Shown: positions 36,884 to 49,970 of the stretch, one piece after another
How positions within the stretch are numbered: position 1 is the stretch's first letter
Layout: every line of letters starts with the position of its first letter
Source of the DNA: Celoporthe dispersa
Lineage: Eukaryota > Ascomycota > Sordariomycetes > Diaporthales > Cryphonectriaceae
Assembly: GCA_016584495.1 (NCBI GenBank)
Contig: WAID01000005.1
Span: 1,500,501 to 1,564,500 of the forward strand
DNA: 64,000 nt
Reading direction: 5' to 3'
The notes under the pieces: generated by a model
Database searches by the model: none
What the model was told of the DNA's origin: nothing
Seen by the model: only the letters and a program-made list of their open reading frames with translations
Position numbers and translations under genes: made by a program

Positions 36884-37195
36884 AAATTAAATAATAATAA
36901 GAAATTTTATTAAAATAAAAATAAAAAAATTTTATAAAAAAGAAATTTTATAATAAAATTAGAATTTTAATATATAAATATTATTAACAAATTAAAATTA
37001 TTAAATATTGATTAAATAATAAATAATAGTAATTTTAATCAAATTAATAAAATTATATTAAAAGAAAATTTAATTATAAATATATCGAATATTTTTTCTT
37101 ATTCGAATAGCTAAATAAAATAATTATTAACGAATATAATAATTTTTTAATCAATTTTCTATTTCTTTAATTTTTCAAATTTTTATTTTTTATTA

Positions 37196-37892
37196 TCAAA
37201 GATAGAAATTATTATATATCGAAGATCGAAAGAATTATATAATCAGCTTAAGTAATAATATAAGCGCTTATTTAAAAGAGGAATAGTAAGAAGAATTGAT
37301 TTGTATTATATTATTATTATTATTATGCTTGCTTATTTTCTTTCCTCGAGAAAGAAAAGAAAAGCATTTATTTATAATTAAACTATTCTAGTTTCTCGAA
37401 TATTCTATTGCTATTAATTTATAATCAACAATTGTTGATTTGTAAGCATTTATTAGCTATTATAAATCAATATTGCATTCATATATATTAGTTATTACGC
37501 AGAGAGCTTCGAGGAAAAATATATAATATAATAAGATTTGGCTTTCGCTATCTTTAGTATTTCTCGAAACTTCTAGCATCTTCTGCTTATATAATATGCT
37601 TAGTAAGCAACTCTTTATATAATCTTATATTATATTATTATATAATATATAATGATTAGTAATATGGTTTCCTTAGCTCTATAGCTTATTTAGTTATTGA
37701 ATAATAAGAGAAATATATATATATTTATATATTCGAATTTCTTCGAATATTTATTGTTTCTCTTTCCTATTTGAGCATATATGGAAACATATATATATTA
37801 TTTTATATATTATCAGCTATAAGTTATTGCTGACGTAATATGATTACGTAATATTTATAGTTATAGTATAAATATAGTTATATATGCTTATA
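37196..37892 (-). repeat. Solo copia-1 LTR
   Basis: Complete LTR with target duplication TATTA at 37191-37195 and 37893-37897, and no internal element sequence on either side. Confidence 0.85.
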
Positions 37893-37897
37893 TATTA

Positions 37898-39100
37898 CTT
37901 TTTGAGAATTATAAGCTCGAATTTGTTATAAATTCGAGAAAATTTCGAAAATAAGCTTTTTATACTATTTTTTATCCGATTCATCTTTTTAACAAAAAAT
38001 TATTATTTTTCGTTAAAAAATTACTTTTTCGCACAAAAATATTATAATTATTATTTTTTCGAAAAAGATTTATTTTTATTTTTTCGATTTATTTTCTTTT
38101 CGAAATCTTAAATCTATTAATATATTATATTAATAGTATAAAATTGCATATATATTATCCTTTCGATTTTATATATCTATTTTATTTATTACAAAAATCG
38201 ATTTTGCAATTAAAAATATTCAATTCGAATTAATTCGAACGAATTTGTATTTTTTGCAATATATATATTTTTTTAATTAATAAAATTAATATAAAAAAAC
38301 TAATCAAATTTATCAATTTAAATATAAATATATTAATATTTTATATTATTATATTTTAGCTATTTATTTTTATATAATATAAAAATAAATAAAATAGCAA
38401 TTTTATTTAAATTTCGAATTTTTTTAGCTTGCTTTAAAAATTAAAAAAATTATATTATTTAAGCTGTTTGCATTAAAAGTATTCATATTAGAAAAAAATA
38501 TATAATATTATTTTTCGAAAATATATTCTAATTCAATAAAATAAAATAAATAAATTGATTAAAAAATATATAAAAAAATTTTCTATAAATCTTTTATAAA
38601 AATTAGCTAAAATATATATTACTATTTCATTAATAGCTTAAAATAATATAATAGCAAAAAATCTAATTATTTTATTAATAGAAAATAGTTTTTTATTATA
38701 AATTCAATATTTATTAATAGCTTTCGAAATATAAAAAAAGCTAAAATATTTATATAATTTTAAAAAATTTATATTAATATTTTTAATTTATAAAGAATTC
38801 TTTACTTTATGATTCAAAGAATTAATAGAAAAATTCGTTAATTTTGTTAAATAAATTTTGAACGAATTGAAATTTAAAAATATTAATTTATTTAATAAAC
38901 TAATTTTAATCTAAATTCTCGAAAGCTTTTTTAATAAATATAATAATACTGAATCGATTCTAATATATATACAATTATAATACTAATTTCTATTTTTTTA
39001 GATGAATTTAAAAGAATAAGTATTAATTCGAGAAAAAGATTCTTTTTATTAATCAAAAGATAATAAAAAGTAAGAAAACCGAAAGATTGAAAAAGTAAAA
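37898..39100. other. AT-rich region, nothing recognised
   Basis: Extremely AT-rich, with frequent TTCGAA-like words. The only frame of note (38931-39113, minus) is low complexity (Leu, Ile, Phe, Tyr) and is not credible as a gene. Possibly a fully decayed element. Confidence 0.4.
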
Positions 39101-39109
39101 AGTTGATTA

Positions 39110-39640
39110 TCAATAGTTGAAATCTGTTGTATTCGTTGATAGTTATTCTATTCTAGCTATTCGAATAAAAAAAGAAATATTCGATATATTTATAATTGAA
39201 TTTTCTTTCAATCTAGTTTTATTGATTTGATTAAAATTACTATTATTTGTTATTTAATTAGCATTTAGCATTCTTTAGCTAATTAATATAATTTTAATTT
39301 GCTAATAATATTCGTATATTGGAATTCTAATTTTATTATAGAATTTCTTTTTTATAGAATTCTATTATTATTTTAATCTTATTTGATTAATATAGCATTC
39401 TTTTTGATAGAATTTCTTATTGTTATTTAATTCAATAATAAATATTTGTTTTAAACTAATAATAGGATAGAATTTATATTACGAAGCTTTTGCTTTTATT
39501 GAAAAATATCGGAGTTTTTGCTTCGTTAGATAGAACTGAAGCTATTTAGAAATAATCTTTATTTATTTCTATATTTAATTAGCTATTATAGAATAATAGA
39601 CTAATAATGAGAAAAGCAATATATTTAAGAATTAATTGAT
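39110..39640 (-). repeat. copia-2 LTR, fullest copy
   Basis: About 530 bp. Its reverse complement matches the sequence after the plus-strand copia-2 RNase H remnant (52250-52530), including ATTAGTTTAAAACAAATATT and AAGCTTCGTAAT, and pieces recur at 32716, 34340, 35988 and 36884. Ends are approximate. Confidence 0.6.
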
Positions 39641-39832
39641 TTATCAAAAAATTGAAAAATATTAGAAAAGCATTGAATTTATAAATATTAATTATTATAA
39701 ATTTTATTAAATTATATAAAATTTCAATCAAATATTAAATATAAATTATTTAGAAACTTTTAATATAATTTATCGAAGCGAAATCTATCGATTAGCTTTT
39801 ATAATTAGCTTATATCTTAATTGAAACTTTTT

Positions 39833-40166
39833 TGATGCACTCGCATCATTCACCATCACTTGGTAGTGCATTCACCATAGGATGTATAGTGAATGCACCA
39901 CTGAATGCATGGTGAATTCACTAGTGAATATATAGTGAATTCACCATAGAATGCATAGTGCATTCACTATGGAATGTATGGTGAATTCACCAGAGAATGC
40001 GTAGTGCATTCACTATAGAATGCATGGTGAATTCATTTTGTATTCTCCCGCAGCTCCTGACAACTATATATATATCTAGGATAGATATCGTTTCTCTTTC
40101 TTCTTCGAAGAGAAAGCATCTCTCATAATATATCTGCAATGCACTGCATACTTTAGCTGCTCAACA
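39833..40166 (+). repeat. 5' LTR of gypsy-334
   Basis: Differs from the 3' LTR by about 21 substitutions, all transitions, with no indel. It contains the 23-bp tandem array at 39867-40036 and a TATATATATATCTAGG stretch. Confidence 0.92.
39867..40036 (+). repeat. 23-bp tandem array, seven units plus a partial
   Basis: Units of the form TGAATTCACYATNGAATGYATRG repeat exactly every 23 bases. Many contain the 10-bp palindrome GTGAATTCAC or the variant GTGCATTCAC, and ATGCAT. The same array is in the 3' LTR at 50624-50793. It probably lies in the U3 promoter part of the LTR. Confidence 0.9.
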
Positions 40167-40290
40167 AATAATAGCTACGATATGCACGTCTTGCAGTATA
40201 AGAGATACCTTACTATTACTTATTTTGTTTTAATTTATACTAAAATCAATATAAATAAGAACTATATTATCGTTTAAAGCAATAATTACT

Positions 40291-43250
40291 ATGAATTGGA
40301 ATAGAATTCTCCCTCTATTATTGGATAACTAGATTGAACTTAATAAGCCTTAATAAATTTATAAGTTTAAGACTATTTTCTATAAATCTTATACTATCGA
40401 ATGGGCGATTAATAAAAATTGAGCTATAATTAATATAGCTTGTATCTTCGCAAATTGGCAAATTCTAGCTAAATAGTACAATTCCTTTCGCAAATAGTCA
40501 ATTAATCAGATTGATTGCTTAAATAAAGCAATAGATTGGGCAAAAAAGATATTTAGAATACCAAATCCAAGGAATTGGGGCTTAGAAAAGCGAGAGATAT
40601 TCCTTAAAGAGTTCTATCTATAGACTCAAAGTAATCAGAATTTTATTTACGATTTTCAAATGCAATTCAAAATCAATCGATTAGCTAGAGCAAATACCCT
40701 TAAGGAGCGATAGTTGGCTTTAAGAAGCTTCAATACTCTTATAAATATTTATTCTGAGAATTCAGATTATAATCTTTTGCAGATTTTGAGAATATAAGAG
40801 ATAGAAAATGAATACTATTAGTATATAATAGACTTCTTCAATATAGAAGGAAAATTACAATTCTAGCTGCCGCTGTAGTATGCAACTGAGAAACTGGAAT
40901 CAATTACTCGCGAAAATACTAGCGAAAATCCTCCTATTCTCTATCTCTCAGCCAAAGCCAAAAGCAAACAATCTGCTAGCAATTTAAGAATCAAATAGAA
41001 AGTCTTATCTTATAAAGATATTATAGCTTTAGATATTATAGTTCTTATAAGCTATTTTACTAATAAATAAAATTCAGACTATAGTTTCGGAGATAGCTAT
41101 CCCGATATATATAGCCCAAAAAGTACAAATTTACCCGGCACTTTTGTATTTCCCTTAGCAGAAAGGAATTCAGAAAATCATTTAATTGCTATCTCTAGAC
41201 TATTAATAGTCCAATCTAAAGAATCTTTAATTAGATATAGATTTCTCGAAGAATAGCTGCTTTTCTCTAAAGTCCGAAAAGTTTACTAAGATGGATTTTC
41301 AGATAAGAAAGCAGCATAAGCTAGATTTATACAATTACTTCGGCTCTAATAAGCTTATAGATTGAATTCAGTCTCTAATATATATTAAGGAAACTTAAAC
41401 TCTCTAAAGGCTTGAGAATTATAATTAGGCATTTATATTATACATTCTTATAAAGAAAGAATAGCAAAGCTCTATGCCTATTTTCATATAATAAAAGCTA
41501 CAGATAATTAAGGAATTGCTAATAAATCTCTAATAAATATAGATTATTCCCTATTAGAAATTGAAGATTTATAAGATAATCTAATTATGAATAGGAATTT
41601 ACTATTAGATTTATCAAAACTTAGTAATTTAGATAAAAATAATAGAAAAGATTCTCTATATAGCTATAAGCGAACAAATCCTTTATAATATTTTCCCTAA
41701 TCTTAACAAACTCTACTATCTTCTATAGATAAAGAGTTCAAAGAGAGTATAATTGGTCGTTTCCAGCTATATAAAGACTAAAATAATTATAATAATCTTC
41801 TGATTATTTCTTCAATAAATAGCAAAATAATAATCTGGAAAGATTCATAAATATTTATTAATTGATATGAAATTTATATTAGCAAAAGCTGAACTTGGGC
41901 ATAGTATCTGAATTACAATCTGCTAGTATATTTGGCAAGCATAGCTTATATATAGTTCTATTCTATCCTATTCTATAATAAATAGATAGAATTTATTGCG
42001 GGATAGAATAATTGAAAGTATTAGAAATATTAGTTAGTCTGAGATTTTTCTATATCTTGCAAGATAGCGGAGGAATTATTGAATAATCAATAGTATTTAA
42101 GAAAGAATGCTCGAATTAATCGAAATATTCTTGAATTTACTTATTAGATACGCAGATTTAATAAACTAACCGAATACCCTAAGTTCTATTTAGCTTGTAA
42201 TATATAAGATCAGATTGATAAGGAATTAGTAGCTCGATCTTTCGATTGACTTAGCTGTAAAACCAATACTAAGAGCTTTGAGAAAAAGCTCAAGAGCAAG
42301 CAAGAAATCTAGCATTTATTAGAGGCTATAAAGATAACTAGGCTTTAATAAGAGATAATAATAGTAATAAAGCGATCAGAGGCAATGCTTTTCAGAATTC
42401 CAAACATCAATATTCATTTACTATCGACAATATTCCAATAGCTAAGAGACTGATTAAGTCTATCTTGCTATAAAATATTATTCTATTCTCGAATCTTCTT
42501 ATAATAATCTAAAGATCTGTATTATATTCTGGAATAAGATTTCCATAAAATAATCTTGGAGCAATAGAGATTAATTATTAAAGCTAGATAATAGCAAAGA
42601 GAATAATCTGACTAGAACTATCTATTAATGTCTAATCTATAAAAAATAATTATTAATAATATAGAAAAAGAGTCTATCAAAAATAGTAAATCTAATCCCA
42701 AAAAATCTTAGCTTTTTTATTAATTTGCTAGGAAAGATTTATATAAGAAGTTCTTACTATCTATATAAATTAATTTCAATATTAATAATAGAGAATTTGC
42801 CTATAATATAGAGAAAGAAGAATAAATCTTGCAATAAAGATATTATCTAGTAAATAATAAGATTAATCTAAAATATTTAGAAAATAAGAATAACTAAGAG
42901 AAGAATTATAAAGAGAAAGTGAATTCTTATGTGAATAATCTTATAAAAGAAAAAGATAATCTTATATTCGAAGAAGATATATAGACTGCCAATTAGAAAG
43001 AATCGATTATTATAGACTTAGATATAAGCATATTTGAAATTACTTATCCAATCTATAATATATTTTTCTGCTATTCGCATTATACTAAATACTATCAATA
43101 AGCTAATCTATAGCAGAATTGCCTAAATACTCTATCTGCTCCGATATTTCTCTAGAATAATAGTAAATTAGAATATCCAAGCTTATTGCCTAATATTACT
43201 CTATATTAAGAGAGTTTTTATATTTATGCTTATGCAATAGCATAAGCAAA
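40291..43250 (+). pseudogene. gypsy-334 gag-like frame
   Basis: ATG at 40291 (MNWNRILPLLLDN). The frame is open to about 41355 apart from about 18 TAG/TAA and one TGA codon. Further segments in other phases follow, for example FNKLTEYPKFYLACN near 42140-42190. TGG codons survive, while Gln-like positions are TAG or TAA as well as CAG or CAA, which fits C-to-T change at CpA on the coding strand. The function is inferred only from position upstream of protease and polymerase. Confidence 0.6.
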
Positions 43251-45720
43251 GGTATTGGGATCAGATATTGATATATGCATTGATATAGGAGTTAGTCGAT
43301 ATGCAATCTCAATAGAATTAATAAAGAGTTTCCTTAATGCAGTAATAAATTGGGATATTAAAGCGAAATTGTATGGAATTAGCTTATCAATTGCTTAAGC
43401 TTAGGCTGAATTCGATTTGTATTTCTATAGATAGAAATAGGAGAAATTAGTAATTCTCAAAACCAGAATTAGTATATAGATACTAGACTGGCTTAATATT
43501 GATATTTTCTTAGGATAGAAGTTCAATATTCTATATTAAATAAATATATTGAATTCTGAAAGCTTTATTCGCTTTGAATATTATCAAAAAGCAATTATAT
43601 TTATAAATGTTTTCGCTAGAATAGGATTTACCCGTTTTCTAATAAAGATTGCTCGAAGAATTATTCTATTATCCAATATGCATACTTTAATTCCCATAGC
43701 AGTAAAAGAGTTATTAAAAATATAATTTTTCTATTCTAGCTCTATTAAAAAGGTTGGATAAATTGCCTTATAAGCCAAACTTTCCAGAAAGTTTCGATAG
43801 TTTTAGCTATAAATTAATCCAATATCCCTATTATTTTGAGGAAAGGATAATTTATAGAAACTATCTAGCTTTTTATAGCAGATTATATAGCAAAATTAGA
43901 GAATCTTTTCAATTATTTTTATTTGCAAGATATAAATATATTTCCTTAGCAGGATAGCATTATACTATTAGTATAGAAGTTAAATAATATTCAGATTGAT
44001 ATTTTATATTCTATTTGTATTATAGATTAGGAGTTTGTATATAATATCAAGCAATCCGATTATTTATTAAATAGCAAAGAGTTCAAAAAACCAAATAGAT
44101 TAGATATTCAATACAATAATATAATTAATAAGATAAAGATCGATTTTAGTATATATATATATAACCAATTGCCTGAATTTATATAATAAGTGATTCAATT
44201 AATATAATAATATTTATATATATTCGAGAATATAGCTTTTATAGATGTCTTTATCGATTAGCAATTATATATTAATTTGGTAGAAGATTAGCAAAATCAT
44301 AAGATTGGCAGAAAACTATACTATTCTAGCAAAGAGAATCAAAAGATTATTAACAAAATTATAAATAGTCTTTATACTAAAAGATAAGCAGAGTAGATAG
44401 ATAGAGCTACTTTATTCAGAGCGTCTATTTTTATAGTCTAGAAAGGATCTAATCTAATTAGGAAAAGATAGATAATCGTAAATCTTTGAGCTTTAAATCA
44501 AATTGCTATTCCAAATGCTTACTTATTGCTTTTGCAATAAGAAATAATCAAGCAGTTGCGCAGGAAAATATTTATTACTATTATAGATGCATGATTATTC
44601 TTTTACTAATTCCTAGTATATTCTGCTTATTATAATCGATTTACAATTATCAATTACTAAGGGCAGGAAAGACTTAATATTGCAATTATAAGATTCCGGA
44701 ATTCACTATTATATATTTAGCAATTTATAGATTAATTCTTATAGCTATACAAATATTTTTGTACTATATTTATTAATAATATTATTATTTATTCATTTAC
44801 TGCGAAAGAATATCTCTAGCATTTAAGATCTATTCTGAATCTATTTACTATTAAACGCATTATTTTATCTAAACCCAAATTATTCATTGAATATCTATCA
44901 GTATATCTTTTAGATTTCAAGGTAAATATCTTAAGCATTTGCAATATAGAGTAATAATTATAAGCTATATAGGATTTCAAATTTCCGATAATCTTACAAT
45001 ATTTAGAGAAATTTATTAGCTTTATCAGATAGCTTCGCTATCTAATTCTAAGATTCAGCTAATAGATAGATTTATTGCAAAAAAGAAAAATAGAGATATT
45101 GTATATTGCATATAATAATGATTATTATCCTAAAAGTTAAAAGCAAAAGAGATATATTTCAAAAGCGATATTTGAACCTATTATTAAGAAGCAGACTAGC
45201 TTTAAGGATCTTAAGATTGCTTTGGGAGCCAAAAATGCATTCTTTTACTAAGACCCAGATAGATTATTATTTATATAATTGGATGCTTTCAAAGAAATTG
45301 GATTTTCAGAAATCGCTTTTCAATTAGCATTTGATTATATATAGAATAATATTTCTCTAATATCAAAAACTGCTATCCGATCTATACTATATTTTAGTAA
45401 GACTATTAATATTGTAAAACAAAAATACTAGCTTATAGAATTGGAAATGGCTTATTTAGTCTAGCTAATCCGAAAACTATAAATTATTATTGGATTAAAT
45501 TAAGCCAAGCTAGTTCATATTTTGATAAACTATACAGCTATTATAGATATTATCTATTCTACTTCTTTAAATATTATAAACAAAACTAAAGCGAATTTTA
45601 AACTTATACTCGCTTTGGAGTATTTGAGTCAATTCAACTTAGAAGCTTACTATATTCTGGGCAAATCAAATATTTTAGCAGATGCAATATCCAGATTACT
45701 TTCTATCCAATAATCTATAG
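43250..45720 (+). pseudogene. gypsy-334 protease, reverse transcriptase and RNase H remnants
   Basis: Order seen: a protease-like CIDIGVS near 43273-43300 (family D-[ST]-G), an intervening segment with LFLFARYKYISLAG ending near 43957, reverse transcriptase at about 44440-45080 (FITIIDAQLFFYQF, then FINNI where the family has YVDDI), an RNase H start near 45230-45310, and a C-terminal segment 45522-45713 with ALEYLSQFNLEAYYILGKSN and ADAISRL. The two catalytic aspartates of the polymerase motif are now asparagines, both G-to-A changes, so the copy is dead. Confidence 0.85.
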
Positions 45721-45899
45721 AAAACAAAGAAATGCTAGACAAAATCTAAGAGGATAAGCTTATCTATATTATATCCAAACTATATATAAGCGAATTTATG
45801 AAAACCTAGATTAAGGAAAGATACTCTGATTATCCAGAATAAATAAGAATCTTATAATAATTGAATAAATAGACTAGTAAAACCAAATTATTTTTTATA

Positions 45900-47250
45900 A
45901 AAGATATTAATAAGCTGCTATATTTCTAAAATCTTAATAGCAAATAGCGATTATATATTCCAAATACTATAGCTATAGTATTTATTGCAAATGCATATAA
46001 TAATAAGCACTATTTCAGAGCAGATTAAGTCTAGCATAATCTTATTAATTATCTAGTTATCAAATATTGCTATGCTAAAATCAATAAGTATATTTCCATT
46101 TGCTGAATATGCTAGGAAAATAGTAATAATAATTAGCTATTTTTTAGTAAAATGCAACTAATTCTAACTCTTCTAATTCCTTTCTATACAATTATTATGG
46201 ATTTTGTAATCAGAGTATCAGTAATATTAGCTGCGAATACTATATAAGCATATGCAAAAATACTCTTTTGAATGCTTTCTTTATAATTACTAATAAATTT
46301 TCCAAAGCTATTATAATTATTCCAAGAAATATAATCTATATTGCAAAAGATTGAGCAAAAATCATATGCAAATTGCTATATCTTTCTAATTGGAGAATTC
46401 CACGGAAAATTATCTTAAATAAAGATACCAAGTTCCTATCAATACTCTGGAAAGTACTATAGAAAGCTATAAGTACTAAGCTAGCCTACTTTATTGCTTA
46501 GCATTCTCAAACTAATAGGCAATCTGAGATCAAGAATCGAATAGTCGAATTGGCAATAAGATATTTTCTTGCAGCAAATCCAGATATTGAATAAACCGAA
46601 GCTATACTAGCATTGCAATTCAATCTGAATAATGCATATTATCAAATTATCAAATATTCAGCTAATCAAATTCTATATAGATTTAATCTAATAGCAAGTA
46701 TATAGATAGCAGATAATATACTAGAGCTAGCTAGAAATATTTTCTAAGAAGAAGTATAATTTGCGATCGCTAAAGCATAGATAGCTATAAAACAGTAGTA
46801 TGATAAATAATATAAACAAATCTCTTTCCAATCCTAAGACTGGATATATATCCGGATTGGAAATAATTATTTTCTTCCAAGCAATTTACTATAAAAGTAC
46901 TCCTAATAATAGATAAAATTCTTTCAAATAATAAAGAAGATTAGAAATCTAATATATAAATTCAAATTACTCTTATATATAAATATATACTTAGTGATTT
47001 CTATTACTCAGTTATTAGCTATAAGCCTACTGTAAAGCAATCTCTATAGATAAGACCTAATATACTAGGATCTGGAAGAAATAGATAAAAACTCGGATAT
47101 AAACAAATATCGAGAGAATTATTATTATTATAAATTGGAAAAGATTATTAGCTGCCATAAACAGAGATATAAATATAAACCTATAAGAACTAAATACTTA
47201 GTAAAATAAATAGAATATCTAAGCTAATTCAATATATAGATGCTAAAGAA
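45900..47250 (+). pseudogene. gypsy-334 integrase remnant
   Basis: Around 45990-46200 the reading resembles the His/Cys zinc-binding part of gypsy integrase (HYFRAD, later CQEN) followed by the core beginning (PFYTIIMDFVIR). Downstream to about 46700, stretches such as IGEFHGKLS and NSNWQ-like words follow the core order. Many stops and frame changes are present. Confidence 0.65.
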
Positions 47251-47581
47251 TGCTTTATTAGCTAATAGACTAATCTAGGAATTCGATGAGAAGATAAGCT
47301 TAATAAAGCGCCTTAGAGATAAAGCTAAGTCTTATTAATAATCTGCAGCAATAAAGCTTAAGCTAGATAAATTGCAGATAAATTCAATGCTCTACAGATA
47401 AAGAAGATTGCGCAAAAACAAAAACTTATAAATTTTATTCCAAATAGCAAATAAAAGAAATCAATTATAAAGAATATCATTATGCTTAGTTTTTAAGCAA
47501 TAGTGAATTCATTACGAAATCATCTAAACTGATTTCACAATCCTACTAAGCTTTTTATTCTCTATCGTATTTGCTTACAAT

Positions 47582-49530
47582 ATGCGCATCTTCTTTTACA
47601 AATTTACTATATATTCTCCTATTGCTATTATTAATTATCTATTAGCAAACTATTACGTTTTCCAATTATATATATTCCTATAGTTATAATCTTTTCTTCT
47701 TATTATTTCTTACTTTATATTTTCCTATCAGAACTATTATTTACCAGCTTTTCATTCTGAATATCTCGCGCCTAAAGATTACATAGACTATTATCAAATC
47801 TGTATAAAGCTATTCTATAAATCTGCCTTTCCATCTTCATATCGCGAAGATCTATTAACGACCAATAATATATAGTATACTTGATTTTTATGCAATACTA
47901 TATCCCATATCCTAGGATTCTATAGAATAAGAGTGCAGGCATAGCCGTATTATAGAATATACTAAGCATATTTATAAAGCTTTACTATATAACTGCCTTA
48001 TAGTCGATAATTACTACTGGGCCTTCTATCTTTTCGAGAGAGAAAATTGAATTTATAAGAATACTTATATAATAAAGAACTATTTAAGCAGCTTCCTTTA
48101 CTAGCAGATCGCTTATATCAAAGCCTTTCGAAAAGCTATTATTTATAAAAGCTATATAGATCTTATTAATTAAGAAATCGAATTTAATATCTATATCTTA
48201 TAATTAAAATTGGATTATTAATTGATTGATTGCCCTATTACAATCAAGCAAACTAAGAAATATATTAGAGATTATCCGATTTCTATCTAAATAAATTAAG
48301 CTAGCCTAATCTATCAAGGCTAAAACCTTAATCTAGATATATTTATAGAAGAGAAGGATAAAAATAAGAGTAATAAAGAAGAATTAATAAGCAATATAGA
48401 TAATAATTCTCTCATATAAGCACTCGAACTTACTACAAATACCCTTTATGCAGATAAGCTAGCCCCTGCTCTTTTCACTCCTTCCTCTTCTCGACGCATC
48501 TAATGGAATACTATAGGCCGACCTACTAATCGACCTTAGGATCGTAAAAGCCAATTCGTTTATACGGATAACGAGATTATAAAGATTGCTCAGCTATAGT
48601 TTAAAAACAATAAGCTAAATATAATTCATTATACTGCTAACTTAGCAGAAATTATAATAGCGTACAATTACTAGGTACTTTATAATACTCTTATTATATA
48701 GAAGAAAATGGCAAAGATTATCTATTCTATCTTAGCTACTATAAGCAAATTAGAGATTAGCATGCTTTAGCTAGCTCTTATCCTCTTAGCTATAATAGCA
48801 AGGAATTTTATTATCTCTAGCTGCAAGCGCAATTAAGCTAATCTGGATGATAATCTAAAAGAGATCGGGTCTTGACCTCTCTCCAATCCCTTCCTCGATA
48901 ATCCTATCAAGCAGCCCTTCAATAATCGGACTCCAGCCAACCTATTCCAAAATGCAAGCTTGCTTCCTAGCCTAAAAATCTCTATAGCTATGAATATTAT
49001 TCCTCTCAATATATAGGAAGAGAATATATACTTCAAATAGATAGCTAAGATTAATACTTAGTATAAGATCCCTCTTAGCTATATCTCTATCATATAAGAG
49101 AAATCTGCTATTGCAATTAGAGATCTTATCTCCCAATTCATTTATTCTTTAAATAGCAATATTAGCTATTTCATTATAGCCAGCGACTTATCTAATACTT
49201 TCTATATCTTTATAATAAATATCGCGTATTAGATTCGCAAATTCGGAGATAAGCTAGCTAAAATAGATACGAAGAAAGCTATAATCCAGAATATAAGTAT
49301 CAATTTTATCATAATCTATATACTAGAATATAATTAAAATTTCAAATCTATTAAAGAAATCCAAACTGAAGATAATAGTCAAATTGATTATTAAAAGATC
49401 TTTAATAAGTAAATAGCTAATTGCTAGCAAATCCTTACTCTAGAAGCAATCTGGAAATGCAAGCGCTAGCTAATTGCTATCAATTAATATCTCAATACTA
49501 AAAGCTTTATCAAATCTTTTCTTCTTAACT
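47582..49530 (+). pseudogene. Extra coding region of gypsy-334, unknown function
   Basis: Not recognised. From ATG 47582 (MRIFFYKFTIYSPIAI) a frame can be followed to about 48200 with mainly TAG/TAA interruptions. A second phase is followed from about 48440 to 49530, with ALFTPSSSRRI, WNTIGRPTNRP and FIIASDLSNTF, again broken mainly by TAG/TAA. The pattern of interruption matches the element's gag frame, suggesting it was once coding. It is inside the LTRs and downstream of integrase. It could be a third element gene or a captured host gene. Confidence 0.45.
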
Positions 49531-49739
49531 GCTGATAATTATCGCATTATCGCAGATAAGATTATAGATAAGGAGATTGCTGCAGTCTTTAAGCCTTCAA
49601 TGCATAAGATAGAGAAAGATATTCGTATATAAGACAAATCCTTCTTATAAAAGACTCAATAAGATTAGAAATACTTAATAAAGATATCAAAAATTATTTA
49701 CTATAGATAAATTCAATAATAATTCTCTATAAACCCTTT

Positions 49740-49970
49740 CTTAATAGATTATAGTCAAAGAGAAAGATATAAGATTGGCATATCTCTAATTGCTATATAA
49801 TTACTAACTATATTCATACTAGTCCAGATTCTCGGATCTCTCTTCGCTATAATTGAATTCACTATTAATTCACTATACCTTATCCTTAATAGGCTATAGT
49901 CAAGAGGTCAGATATAAGGTTGGCATATTTTTAATTATTGTACAATTACTAATTATATCTATATTAATTA
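49740..49970 (+). repeat. Imperfect tandem duplication in the gypsy-334 3' region
   Basis: About 49748-49825 and 49889-49968 are similar: TATAGTCAA...AGATATAAG.TTGGCATAT...TAATT.CTATA/TACAATTACTAA. The spacing is about 141 bases. This lies between the extra coding region and the 3' LTR. Confidence 0.65.

Larger units (their letters stand above)
31383..37195. repeat. Tandem duplication, two units of about 2.55 kb (unit A plus a nested LTR)
   Basis: Unit A 31383-34651 and unit B 34652-37195 have the same order: copia-1 LTR, gag-only element tail with its 184-bp 3' LTR, copia-2 LTR piece, copia-1 LTR, inverted copia-2 LTR piece. Unit A is longer by one nested copia-1 LTR (33564-34258). A further copia-1 LTR (37196-37892) follows unit B. 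Flanking bases of the LTRs show the cause (see findings). Confidence 0.8.

Noticed and set aside
38931..39113. Minus-strand 60-codon frame as a membrane peptide
   Set aside because: Its hydrophobic Leu/Ile/Phe composition follows from extreme AT content; no start context or homologue recognised.
39867..40036. CRISPR-like array
   Set aside because: Direct 23-bp tandem units without unique spacers, located inside LTRs of a eukaryotic retroelement.
40291..43200. Reassigned TAA/TAG (Gln) genetic code in the gypsy element
   Set aside because: CAA and CAG also remain, the neighbouring repeats show the same C-to-T pattern outside codons, and nuclear genes in the window use TAA/TAG as stops. RIP explains it.
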